From: Anderseniella sp.
Lineage (GTDB): Bacteria > Pseudomonadota > Alphaproteobacteria > Rhizobiales > Aestuariivirgaceae
Direction: 5' to 3'
Length of the DNA: 64,000 bases
NCBI GenBank assembly: GCA_028289645.1
Contig: JANQOK010000016.1
Coordinates: 620,001 to 684,000 of the forward strand
In this document: one piece after another, positions 39,633 through 46,846 of the stretch
Position numbering within the stretch: position 1 is the first letter of the stretch
Layout of the letters: each line of letters begins with the position of its first letter
Made by a program: the position numbers and the translations under genes
Notes under the pieces: model-generated
Database searches by the model: none
Told to the model about the DNA's origin: nothing
What the model saw: the letters and a program-made list of their open reading frames with translations, nothing else

Positions 39633-40911
39633 TGGCACGCCTCCAGATCCTGCAGTTTGAACCTTCTGTCATTTTGATGATGCCGTCGTTCAGCTCTCGC
39701 GAGACGGCCTGGACATTGGTCGGGCAGGCAATGCCCGAGCGGGCCTTCAATGCGGCCTTGCGAACGTCTTCCGACGATGTCAGCAGCTGGCTGACTTCCC
39801 CGACAATGTTTCGGGCAGCGGGTGCGGTGAAGTGATAGGCGTCCTTGAAATTCGCCAGATCGCGGGTGAACGGGTTGTCGAAGTCGAGATCGACGACCGG
39901 CGCAAGGTCCGCCAGCCGCAGCCGCAAACCGCGATCCAGGTCAGCGCGGCCAAACTCGGCAAGTCGTGCCTGCATCTCCACTATCGTCGGCGGAATCACA
40001 AACACCAGGTTTACGCCATTGGCATTGCTCCAGTCGGCAATCTCGGCAATTTTGGCCCACAGGTCTTCGGAAAACCTGAACCTCTTCCAGTCGGACCTGC
40101 CGTTCTTGCGTACCTGCTTTTCGAAGCGGGCCGGCAGTTGGCGGTCAATTGAGATGTCGTGCCACAGACCTGCATCGCGGCCAAAGCCGTAGCGGTAACC
40201 GCGACCAAGACCATAGGGCGGATAGGCCGCCGGCTCAGTCTGCTCCGGCAACCGGCATCTGAAACAAACATCAGGCTGCAACAGGGTGCCCAGGCTGGTG
40301 CGGCCCGGCGTGCCGAGGTCAGCGGCCTTCGCAGGAGCGACGAGGCTCGGCACCAGCGGTTTGACGGCGGCCAGCTGCCGCGGATACTTATTCTGAACGT
40401 GGCGCCATGAAATTCGGGTCACGAACCAGCTGGAGAAGTATTTCACCGGGTTGTTGGCGAGCCGGATCGCTTCCGGCACCCGGTTCATTCCGGACTTGTG
40501 AGCAGGGTCAAAGCTCCTCAACTGAATGCCGACAACCAGATTTTTCGGTTTCGGCAGCGTCTTGAGATAACGGAACGTTTCATGGATTTCATGGATCGTG
40601 GCTCCGCCATAGGCGAAGTTGAATGCCCGCTTGATGCCCGTTTCGCTCCAGTACTTGTCGCGCAAGGCCCGGGCGCGACTGTCGCCGAGAATAATCGTCT
40701 CCGGCGGACGCTTCCTGGAGTGGGCGATGATCTTCCATAGTGGGTAGTGCGCCTTCTCACTGATCTTTTTCTTGGCGAGGCCGAGGGGCAGGCCACCCAG
40801 CCGGTCGTACGGGTCGACGACCAGGTTGAGCGCGACGGGAAATGCTCCCAGCGCCATGGTTGCCGCCAGGGCGGCAAGATATAGTTTGGGAATAATCGAG
40901 CGTTTCGACAT
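39619..40911 (-). CDS. algJ: SGNH-fold acetyltransferase, AlgJ/AlgX-like
   Basis: 430 residues with an N-terminal membrane anchor (about 8-28) and a periplasmic domain. The nucleophile motif ILGDSRARAL and the Asp/His motif DAYHF match the SGNH hydrolases of alginate acetylation (AlgJ, AlgX). A CFRCRLP segment lies mid-protein. With the AlgI-like protein it probably O-acetylates the polymer. The ATG at 40911 follows AGG; longer readings enter the promoter region. A sigma-54-type promoter lies 40 nt upstream. Confidence 0.82.
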   Translation of the reverse strand: MSKRSIIPKLYLAALAATMALGAFPVALNLVVDPYDRLGGLPLGLAKKKISEKAHYPLWKIIAHSRKRPPETIILGDSRARALRDKYWSETGIKRAFNFAYGGATIHEIHETFRYLKTLPKPKNLVVGIQLRSFDPAHKSGMNRVPEAIRLANNPVKYFSSWFVTRISWRHVQNKYPRQLAAVKPLVPSLVAPAKAADLGTPGRTSLGTLLQPDVCFRCRLPEQTEPAAYPPYGLGRGYRYGFGRDAGLWHDISIDRQLPARFEKQVRKNGRSDWKRFRFSEDLWAKIAEIADWSNANGVNLVFVIPPTIVEMQARLAEFGRADLDRGLRLRLADLAPVVDLDFDNPFTRDLANFKDAYHFTAPAARNIVGEVSQLLTSSEDVRKAALKARSGIACPTNVQAVSRELNDGIIKMTEGSNCRIWRRANDPS

Positions 40912-41080
40912 CTGAAGCCTGCTTCGCAGTGGTTGAACTAACCCGGCACCGCAAGCGCCATGCCAGCACGGCATTTGAAATTTATTTAATTATTTCAGAT
41001 AGATATAAACTCATCACGGATCACGTTTTCGAATATGAAATACACCGATTTTCGTAATCGAAATCGTATTTTCAAAATCC
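40912..41080 (-). promoter_or_regulatory. Sigma-54-type promoter region upstream of algJ-like gene
   Basis: Minus-strand TGGCATGGCGCTTGC (40965-40951) fits the -24/-12 consensus with GG-N10-GC spacing; transcription would start near 40939. Upstream are AAATTTATTTAATTA (40978-40992) and TTTCG-N5-GAAA sites at 41027-41040 and 41050-41063, with a weaker TTTTCAAAATCCGA overlapping the alg8-like stop. Confidence 0.75.
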
Positions 41081-42664
41081 GACGACAGACTTCAAAAGCA
41101 GCTCCGAGGGAACATCCACCAGCTTGGTATAGTGGACCGTTGACAGGATCAGCATGGCCGTCGCCAATGCCGTACACCAGTTGGCCATGGCATTCTGGGC
41201 ATGCTGCACCAATGCATCTGCGCTGCTGGAAGCGGTCTGGTTGCCACGATTCGACCAGCGCTGCTTTGACAGCCTGAATATGCAGTAGACCTTTACCGAC
41301 GCGTTGATGAGCTGGTTGAGATACAGGATCCACGGATAGGCCATCTGAACCCGCCTGGAATAGCCGAACAGAAACAGCGACAGCAGCATCCGGCTCAGCG
41401 CGATGAAGATGATGTAGGATGCCAGATACTCAGGTCCCTGCAGCAGTGTCGCGGCCACCGCCAGCACCGGACTGACCAGCATGGTCCACATGGACAGCCG
41501 CTGGTCCACCAGGCACCACCAGATGAAAAACGGCATCCGCCTGGGGCCCAGCTTGATGGCCCGCGCTCCGTTGCGCAGCATGTTACCGGACCAGCGCCGG
41601 AAGTTCTGCACCATGCGGTCCATGCCGGACCCTTCGATGACCTCGACCGTGTAGCCGAGCGCATCGGGCACATAGCGCATGTGAGCGCCGTGTTTCAGCA
41701 TGTAGTACCAGGTGCTCTTGTCGTCACCTGACAGGAACCGAAAATTGCCCCACAGCCAATGTTCCAGGTGGTCCGCCTCCAGCAGGCGGATAAATTCCAG
41801 CTGAAGCAGGTTCCTGGCCCGAAACACCGACATCCGTCCGGTCAGGGTCAGGACGCGACCGGACAATGCGTGCGACTGCATCGCCAGGCGGCGCTGGGCA
41901 AACCGCATCTTGAGCCAGGTTTCGATCCAGCGCGGGCCGATGCAGATCACCTCCTCGTCCGTGGTACAGGCCTGCAGATCAGGATAGAGCCTGAACAGCG
42001 GCATGCAGCGACTGATGGCGCCTTCTGCCAAAATGAAATCCCCGTCCATGAAGACAACCAGGTCATCCTCGTCGATCGGCAACCGGCACATGGCCCGCAA
42101 CACAAGCCCGATAGCTGCCCGCTTGCCCGACACATTCTGTCGGATGATGCGCAAGGTGATATCGGTATCCCCTGCCTCCCGGCGCAGGAAGTCCTCGATG
42201 ATGTCCTCGTCGAAACGGTCTGAGGACCCGAGCCAGATGGTGCCGGGTACACCGGAGGCCCGAATCTCGCGCAGGATCGATCGCACCACCTTCTCGGTGA
42301 TGGAGCGATGCTCCTTGTAGGTTGTCATCATGAAATGCATATGCCGCGGACGCCACCCGGCGTCCCAGATTTTTCGCCCCTCGTCACGCATCCGGGGGTA
42401 AACGATTTTCCCATAGATCACGGCGCGAACAGCATGGGTAAACCACCAGCCGTAACGCCAGACCCCGAGGGCGCCGATCACCAATGTGATCTGGGCAACC
42501 TCCGGATCCCAGATGCTGTTGGGGAGCGTCAGGACGGCAATCAGGCAACACCCGAAATAGAGCGCAATCTTGAACAGAACAGCCGGCGTCCATTTTCGCC
42601 AGCCGGTTGGCCAGTCGGTGGGCTCATCCAGATTGGCGACTTTATCAAGCTTCAGCTTCGTCAT
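41072..42664 (-). CDS. alg8: Family 2 glycosyltransferase, Alg8-like polymerase
   Basis: 530 residues. Two membrane segments (about 28-48 and 58-78) precede a cytoplasmic GT2 domain with VVFMDGDF (DGD at 207-209), TTDEEV (235-240), SGDDKST (312-318) and RRWSGNMLRN (356-365). Further membrane helices follow to the end. This matches Alg8, which polymerises GDP-mannuronate and moves the chain across the inner membrane. AGGA seven bases before the ATG supports the start. It overlaps the end of the alg44-like gene by 20 nt, so the two synthase subunits are coupled. Confidence 0.88.
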   Translation of the reverse strand: MTKLKLDKVANLDEPTDWPTGWRKWTPAVLFKIALYFGCCLIAVLTLPNSIWDPEVAQITLVIGALGVWRYGWWFTHAVRAVIYGKIVYPRMRDEGRKIWDAGWRPRHMHFMMTTYKEHRSITEKVVRSILREIRASGVPGTIWLGSSDRFDEDIIEDFLRREAGDTDITLRIIRQNVSGKRAAIGLVLRAMCRLPIDEDDLVVFMDGDFILAEGAISRCMPLFRLYPDLQACTTDEEVICIGPRWIETWLKMRFAQRRLAMQSHALSGRVLTLTGRMSVFRARNLLQLEFIRLLEADHLEHWLWGNFRFLSGDDKSTWYYMLKHGAHMRYVPDALGYTVEVIEGSGMDRMVQNFRRWSGNMLRNGARAIKLGPRRMPFFIWWCLVDQRLSMWTMLVSPVLAVAATLLQGPEYLASYIIFIALSRMLLSLFLFGYSRRVQMAYPWILYLNQLINASVKVYCIFRLSKQRWSNRGNQTASSSADALVQHAQNAMANWCTALATAMLILSTVHYTKLVDVPSELLLKSVVGF

Positions 42665-44252
42665 GGTGTTTTCCTGGCCAAAGGGCTGCCAAACGGGCAA
42701 TCAGGTCGTCGGTGATCCTGCGGTCGAATATCACCACAGCCGGCAGCCCGGCCCTGACCCCGCTGCGCGCTTCCGGACCGGACAGTGTCAGTGACACCGT
42801 GGCCGTACGTTCTCCGTTGGCCTTCCAGGTGTATTGCGACGACTTCAGATCCAGATGTCCCGACTTGCGGTTGATCGCCACGACCCGTGCTTCGACATGT
42901 CTGCCGAGAGCCGGAACAAAGACCTTGGCCGTGTCATTGATACCGATCTGCAGAATCTCGTCCTGGTCGAGATAGGCTGTTACCGTGGGAGCCACATCCT
43001 GTTCCAGGGCCAGGACGGCCTGATCTTTTGAAACCGCCAGCCCCGGCGCAACCGGCAGGGACACGATCAGACCGTCGAACGGTGCCCGTATTACCCTTGC
43101 GGCCTGCAACTGGTTGAGGTTCTGGAGCTTTGCCCGAGCTGACCTCAGGCGACCGTGTGCCTCATCGAGATCGAGGGCCAGCATGTCGAGGTCAACAACG
43201 AATTCCTTGTGGTTGTAGTGACGTTTGCCGGAAGCGGCATTCATAACCGTTGCCTGCTCCACCGCCAGTTCCATCTCCCGAACCTCGGCGGCAGCGCGCA
43301 GTTGCCGTGATTTGGCATCATCCAGCTTCTGCCGGCTCACAAAGCCCTTTTTGTGCAGTGTGGCGACGCGCGCGTAGTGACCATCGGCCGATTCCAGGGC
43401 AACGCGGCGCGCCGCGAGACGGGCGCTGGCCACGTCGAGATCGGTTCTGTTGATGGTCTGGTAGAGTTTGAGCCTCTCGGCCTCTATGCGGTAGCGTTCC
43501 TTGGCCCGGACATATCCTGCCTCAGTATCTGTGACCGCCTGTTCAGCAGCCTTGATCTGGGCTGTGAGACGCGGGTCTTCGATGCCGGCCAGCACAGCGC
43601 CTCGCGAAACACTGTCGCCAACAGTGTAGCGAACAGATTGAACAACACCATCGACGGGCATGCGCAACGTCTGCACCGGCACGGAAACCACTGCCGACTG
43701 GACCTCCAGTCGCATGACCGACGAATAGGTCAGCAGACCGCCATAACCAAAAACCATCACTCCCAGCAACAAATAGAGACAGGACATGACTATGGTCCTG
43801 AGCGGCCAGCGCGACACCGGCGCACCTTGCTTGGGATTGGGATCCGGCTGCGTCGAAATCGGCGTGACCGGAATGTCGATCCGGCAGATGGCGTCTTCCA
43901 CTGTCCCCATCTGGCCGCGGATCAGATCTTCAATGAAGTGAGACATCAGATCGCGCGAACGCTCGGGCACCTCGGTGAACTCGAAGGCAACCGTCTTTTC
44001 AGCCTCCGCCGTGCGCACCACCCGGGCCTTGAGATCGAAGCCAATGTCGAACCCCTGAAACGGCAACAACAGATTGAGTTTCCATTCGGAGCCGACCTCG
44101 GGCAGTGTTCCTGCCACGCCGTCCAGCTTGAGGCCGCCAAGGCTCCAGTCGGTAGCGCGATATTGCTGCGCGTTCTGATCCAGCTTCACCATGAGCGGAG
44201 CCGTCACGCGATGGTAACGTCGCTGGCAGGGGCGTTCACGAATTACTTTCAT
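42645..44252 (-). CDS. alg44: PilZ-domain/HlyD-like protein, Alg44-like
   Basis: 535 residues. The N-terminal PilZ domain has both c-di-GMP contacts: RxxxR at Arg11-Arg15 (RRYHR) and DxSxxG at Asp35/Ser37/Gly40 (DWSLGG). A transmembrane segment lies at about 151-176, followed by a periplasmic HlyD/membrane-fusion domain with a lipoyl-like half (MPVDGVVQSVRYTVGDSV), a long coiled coil (about 225-385) and APFDGLIVSLPVAPG. This is the Alg44 layout: c-di-GMP binding turns on the Alg8 synthase. First gene of its operon, 19 nt from a predicted sigma-54 start. Confidence 0.9.
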   Translation of the reverse strand: MKVIRERPCQRRYHRVTAPLMVKLDQNAQQYRATDWSLGGLKLDGVAGTLPEVGSEWKLNLLLPFQGFDIGFDLKARVVRTAEAEKTVAFEFTEVPERSRDLMSHFIEDLIRGQMGTVEDAICRIDIPVTPISTQPDPNPKQGAPVSRWPLRTIVMSCLYLLLGVMVFGYGGLLTYSSVMRLEVQSAVVSVPVQTLRMPVDGVVQSVRYTVGDSVSRGAVLAGIEDPRLTAQIKAAEQAVTDTEAGYVRAKERYRIEAERLKLYQTINRTDLDVASARLAARRVALESADGHYARVATLHKKGFVSRQKLDDAKSRQLRAAAEVREMELAVEQATVMNAASGKRHYNHKEFVVDLDMLALDLDEAHGRLRSARAKLQNLNQLQAARVIRAPFDGLIVSLPVAPGLAVSKDQAVLALEQDVAPTVTAYLDQDEILQIGINDTAKVFVPALGRHVEARVVAINRKSGHLDLKSSQYTWKANGERTATVSLTLSGPEARSGVRAGLPAVVIFDRRITDDLIARLAALWPGKHHDEAEA

Positions 44253-44562
44253 TTCTCAGGTCTCCATGTCGCCGGGACAGGAGCAAACGGCATGCCAGCA
44301 GATTCCCCAGTTTTCTCACCGGGTTTGGGAAACCGGACCAGCCAATTTTCGAAAATCGAAAGAAATCCGTTTCGATTTTCGAAATCAGCACTGAAGCTGG
44401 CACATCGCAATCTGAGGCCAAATCGGCAAAAAACCCTGCGAATTTGGCTATTTCGACCGGTTTAACAACATCAGACCGGACACGACAGCCAAATGGCAAG
44501 GCTCTTGCGACCCCTGAGACAAGCGCGGCTGCCCAAGGCCGCCAGGTTCAAAGGAGATGAAA
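44253..44562. promoter_or_regulatory. Divergent sigma-54 control region (alg44-like / manC)
   Basis: Two -24/-12 elements point outward. Minus: TGGCATGCCGTTTGC at 44297-44283, start near 44271, serving the alg44-like operon. Plus: TGGCAAGGCTCTTGC at 44494-44508, start near 44519, serving manC-pmm. Both keep GG-N10-GC. Between them lies the perfect 15-bp inverted repeat TTTCGAAAATCGAAA (44347-44361) and its complement (44370-44384) with an 8-nt spacer, a strong enhancer candidate. Confidence 0.8.
44347..44384. promoter_or_regulatory. 15-bp inverted repeat, candidate enhancer site
   Basis: Arms 44347-44361 and 44370-44384 are exact reverse complements (TTTCG-N6-GAAA in each). The site is about 75-115 nt upstream of the predicted alg44-like start and 135-170 nt upstream of the manC start, normal distances for an NtrC-family activator. 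Confidence 0.7.
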
Positions 44563-46020
44563 ATGACCTCGAACAAGATTACCCCGATCATCCTGGCAGG
44601 CGGCGCCGGCACCCGCCTGTGGCCGGTGTCACGCGAAGAGACCCCTAAGCAGTTCTGCCGGCTGTTTGGCGGCGCCAGCCTGTTCCAGACAACCCTGGCC
44701 CGGGTATCCGACGACAGCGTCTTCAGTGCGCCAATCATTGTCACCGGCGTCCGGTACGCAAGCATTGCCGAGCAACAGCTCGCTGAGTGCGGTGTGCTGC
44801 CAGCGGCGATCATATGCGAACCGGTCGGGCGTGATACGGCACCAGCGATCGCTGCGGCCCTGCTGGCTTCACCCTCACTTGCAGATGCACAGAACTACCT
44901 CGTACTGCCCTCCGACCAAGTGGTTGAAGATGAAGCCGCGCTGATGGCGGCTGTTGCCACCGGGGCTGATCTCCTGTGTCACAGCGCGTCCCACCTGGTC
45001 ACATTCGGAATCAAGCCAAGCGGCCCGGAAACCGGGTTTGGCTATATACAGGCTGAAGCAGAGGCGCTGCGACCAGGCGCTTACCCGGTCAGGCGCTTCG
45101 TGGAAAAGCCTGATGAAACCCGGGCGGCGGAACTGCTCAGCGAAGTGTCAACATGCTGGAACGCAGGCATCTTTCTGTTCAACGGCCGCAAAATGCTGTC
45201 CGAGATGGAGCGGTATTCGCCAGAAGTCCTGCGCGCGGTCGAGTACAGTCTCATGAACACGCAGCAAACCGACAGGAAATTGTTTCCTGCCATGGAAGCC
45301 TTCGCCGCGGCGCCAAAGCTGTCGATCGACTATGCCGTCATGGAGCACACCCAAAATGCCGTCGTTGTCCCGGTGGATCCGGGCTGGAGCGACCTTGGCT
45401 CCTGGGGTGCCATGTGGGAGCACGGCGCGCAGGATGCGGACGGCAACGTGCTGCACGGTGACGTGCTGGCAGTAAACAGCTCCGGCAGCCTGATCCGCAG
45501 CAGCGGTCCAATGGTCGCAGTAGCAGGTGTCAGCAACATTGTTGTCGTTGCCGACAAGGACGCCATGCTGGTGGCACACCGCGATGACGCACAGGCCGTC
45601 AAAACGCTGGTGGAAACCATGAAGCAGGACGAACGCAGCGAACAGAAACGCCATACCGGTGAGGATCGTCCCTGGGGCAGGTTCGAATCCCTGGACCGTG
45701 GCCTGAGCCACCAGGTCAAGCGGATTTGGGTTGATCCCGGCGGGCAGTTGTCTTTGCAGTACCACCATCACCGGGCCGAACACTGGATCGTCATCGCCGG
45801 CATGGCACGGGTAACCGTTGGCGACAGGGTAACGACCCTTGGTCCGTGTGAACAGGTTTTCATTCCGCAAGGCGAGGTGCACCGGCTCGAAAACCCCGGC
45901 AATGAGCCCGTCGAATTGATCGAAGTCCAGTATGGCGACTATTTCGGTGAAGACGATATCGTGCGCCTTGAGGACGTGTATGGCCGGGAAGAGGCCCCCG
46001 GAACCGAAGAAGCGGCCTAG
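44563..46020 (+). CDS. manC: Mannose-1-phosphate guanylyltransferase / mannose-6-phosphate isomerase
   Basis: 485 residues, the AlgA/ManC type II bifunctional form. The nucleotidyltransferase signature ILAGGAGTRLWPVSRE (10-25) and the VEKP motif are present, and the C-terminal cupin has QYHHHRAEHWIVIAG and FIPQGEVHRLENP. It makes GDP-mannose from mannose-1-phosphate and can make mannose-6-phosphate from fructose-6-phosphate. The ATG at 44563 is six bases after GGAG; the ATG at 44557 abuts the same site. It is followed by the PMM gene after nine nt. Confidence 0.95.
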   Translation: MTSNKITPIILAGGAGTRLWPVSREETPKQFCRLFGGASLFQTTLARVSDDSVFSAPIIVTGVRYASIAEQQLAECGVLPAAIICEPVGRDTAPAIAAALLASPSLADAQNYLVLPSDQVVEDEAALMAAVATGADLLCHSASHLVTFGIKPSGPETGFGYIQAEAEALRPGAYPVRRFVEKPDETRAAELLSEVSTCWNAGIFLFNGRKMLSEMERYSPEVLRAVEYSLMNTQQTDRKLFPAMEAFAAAPKLSIDYAVMEHTQNAVVVPVDPGWSDLGSWGAMWEHGAQDADGNVLHGDVLAVNSSGSLIRSSGPMVAVAGVSNIVVVADKDAMLVAHRDDAQAVKTLVETMKQDERSEQKRHTGEDRPWGRFESLDRGLSHQVKRIWVDPGGQLSLQYHHHRAEHWIVIAGMARVTVGDRVTTLGPCEQVFIPQGEVHRLENPGNEPVELIEVQYGDYFGEDDIVRLEDVYGREEAPGTEEAA

Positions 46021-46029
46021 GAGAATGTC

Positions 46030-46782
46030 ATGAACCACATTTACCTGTTCGACGTCGACGGCACGCTGACCGAACCCCGCCAGCCTATCGATCCGGATTT
46101 TGCGCGTTTCTTCGAGCGCTTCTGCCGAACCCATCCCGTCTACCTGGTGTCCGGCAGCGATCTGCCGAAGCTCAAGGAGCAGTTGCCGACATCGATCATC
46201 GCCAGTGCGCAAGGCGTGTTCTCATGCTCTGCGGCAGAACTCTGGGTGGATGGCAAGACCATCTATCAACTGGACCACCAGTTCCCTAAAGACCTCATCG
46301 AAGCACTGGAAAGTTTCGTTGAAATGAGCCAGTACCCACGCCGGTTCGGCAACCACATCGAGTACCGGACGGGCATGCTGAATGTCAGCGTGATCGGCCG
46401 CAACGCACAAAAGAGCGATCGCCAGTCGTACTTTGCCTGGGACCGGCAGGAGGAAGAACGATCGGCGTTTATCAAGCGTTTCATCGAGACGTTCTCCGAC
46501 TACGAGGCGTCTGCAGGCGGTGAAATCAGTATCGACATTGTGCCGAAAGGCTGGAACAAATCGCGCGCACTGGCAGTCCTGAAGCAGGACATGCCGGACG
46601 GCATCATCACGTTCTTTGGCGACCGAATGCAGCCTGGCGGCAACGATTACCCGCTCGCCAAGGCGCTGCGGGAGGATTCGCCGCTGCATCGGGTCATGCC
46701 GGTTGAGAGCTTCAACGAGACCTGGGCACTGCTCAACACCATCACTTCACCCCGCATCGGGGCTCTCCTACAGGCTTCCTGA
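46030..46782 (+). CDS. Phosphomannomutase, eukaryotic PMM1/PMM2 type (HAD fold)
   Basis: 250 residues. The HAD motif YLFDVDGTLTEPRQ (Asp8 nucleophile, Asp10) leads, followed by LVSGSDLPKLKEQL, GGEISIDIVPKGWNKSRAL and FFGDRMQPGGNDYPL, all characteristic of eukaryotic PMM2. It converts mannose-6-phosphate to mannose-1-phosphate for ManC. Most bacterial alginate makers use the unrelated AlgC (phosphohexomutase), so this is a non-orthologous replacement within the operon. A strong terminator follows. Confidence 0.88.
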   Translation: MNHIYLFDVDGTLTEPRQPIDPDFARFFERFCRTHPVYLVSGSDLPKLKEQLPTSIIASAQGVFSCSAAELWVDGKTIYQLDHQFPKDLIEALESFVEMSQYPRRFGNHIEYRTGMLNVSVIGRNAQKSDRQSYFAWDRQEEERSAFIKRFIETFSDYEASAGGEISIDIVPKGWNKSRALAVLKQDMPDGIITFFGDRMQPGGNDYPLAKALREDSPLHRVMPVESFNETWALLNTITSPRIGALLQAS

Positions 46783-46812
46783 GCAACCGGGAACAGCACA
46801 GCCTGACATACT

Positions 46813-46843
46813 TCGGCGGACCTGGTGTCCGCCGATTTTTTTT
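46813..46843. terminator. Terminator between pmm and the NtrC-type regulator
   Basis: Nine-bp arms TCGGCGGAC (46813-46821) and GTCCGCCGA (46827-46835) with loop CTGGT, followed by eight T. An outer pair GCCTGAC (46801-46807)/GTCAGGC (46846-46852) extends the structure to the convergent regulator's stop, so it may serve both strands. Confidence 0.92.
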
Positions 46844-46846
46844 GCG

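Noticed and set aside
44386-44410. Third sigma-54-like element TGGCACATCGCAATC upstream of manC
   Set aside because: The -24 half is good but there is no GC at the right -12 distance; the 44494-44508 element is far better placed.
43353-44465. 370-codon plus-strand frame opposite the alg44-like gene
   Set aside because: Antisense to a PilZ/HlyD protein with intact motifs, and it would cross the divergent promoter region.
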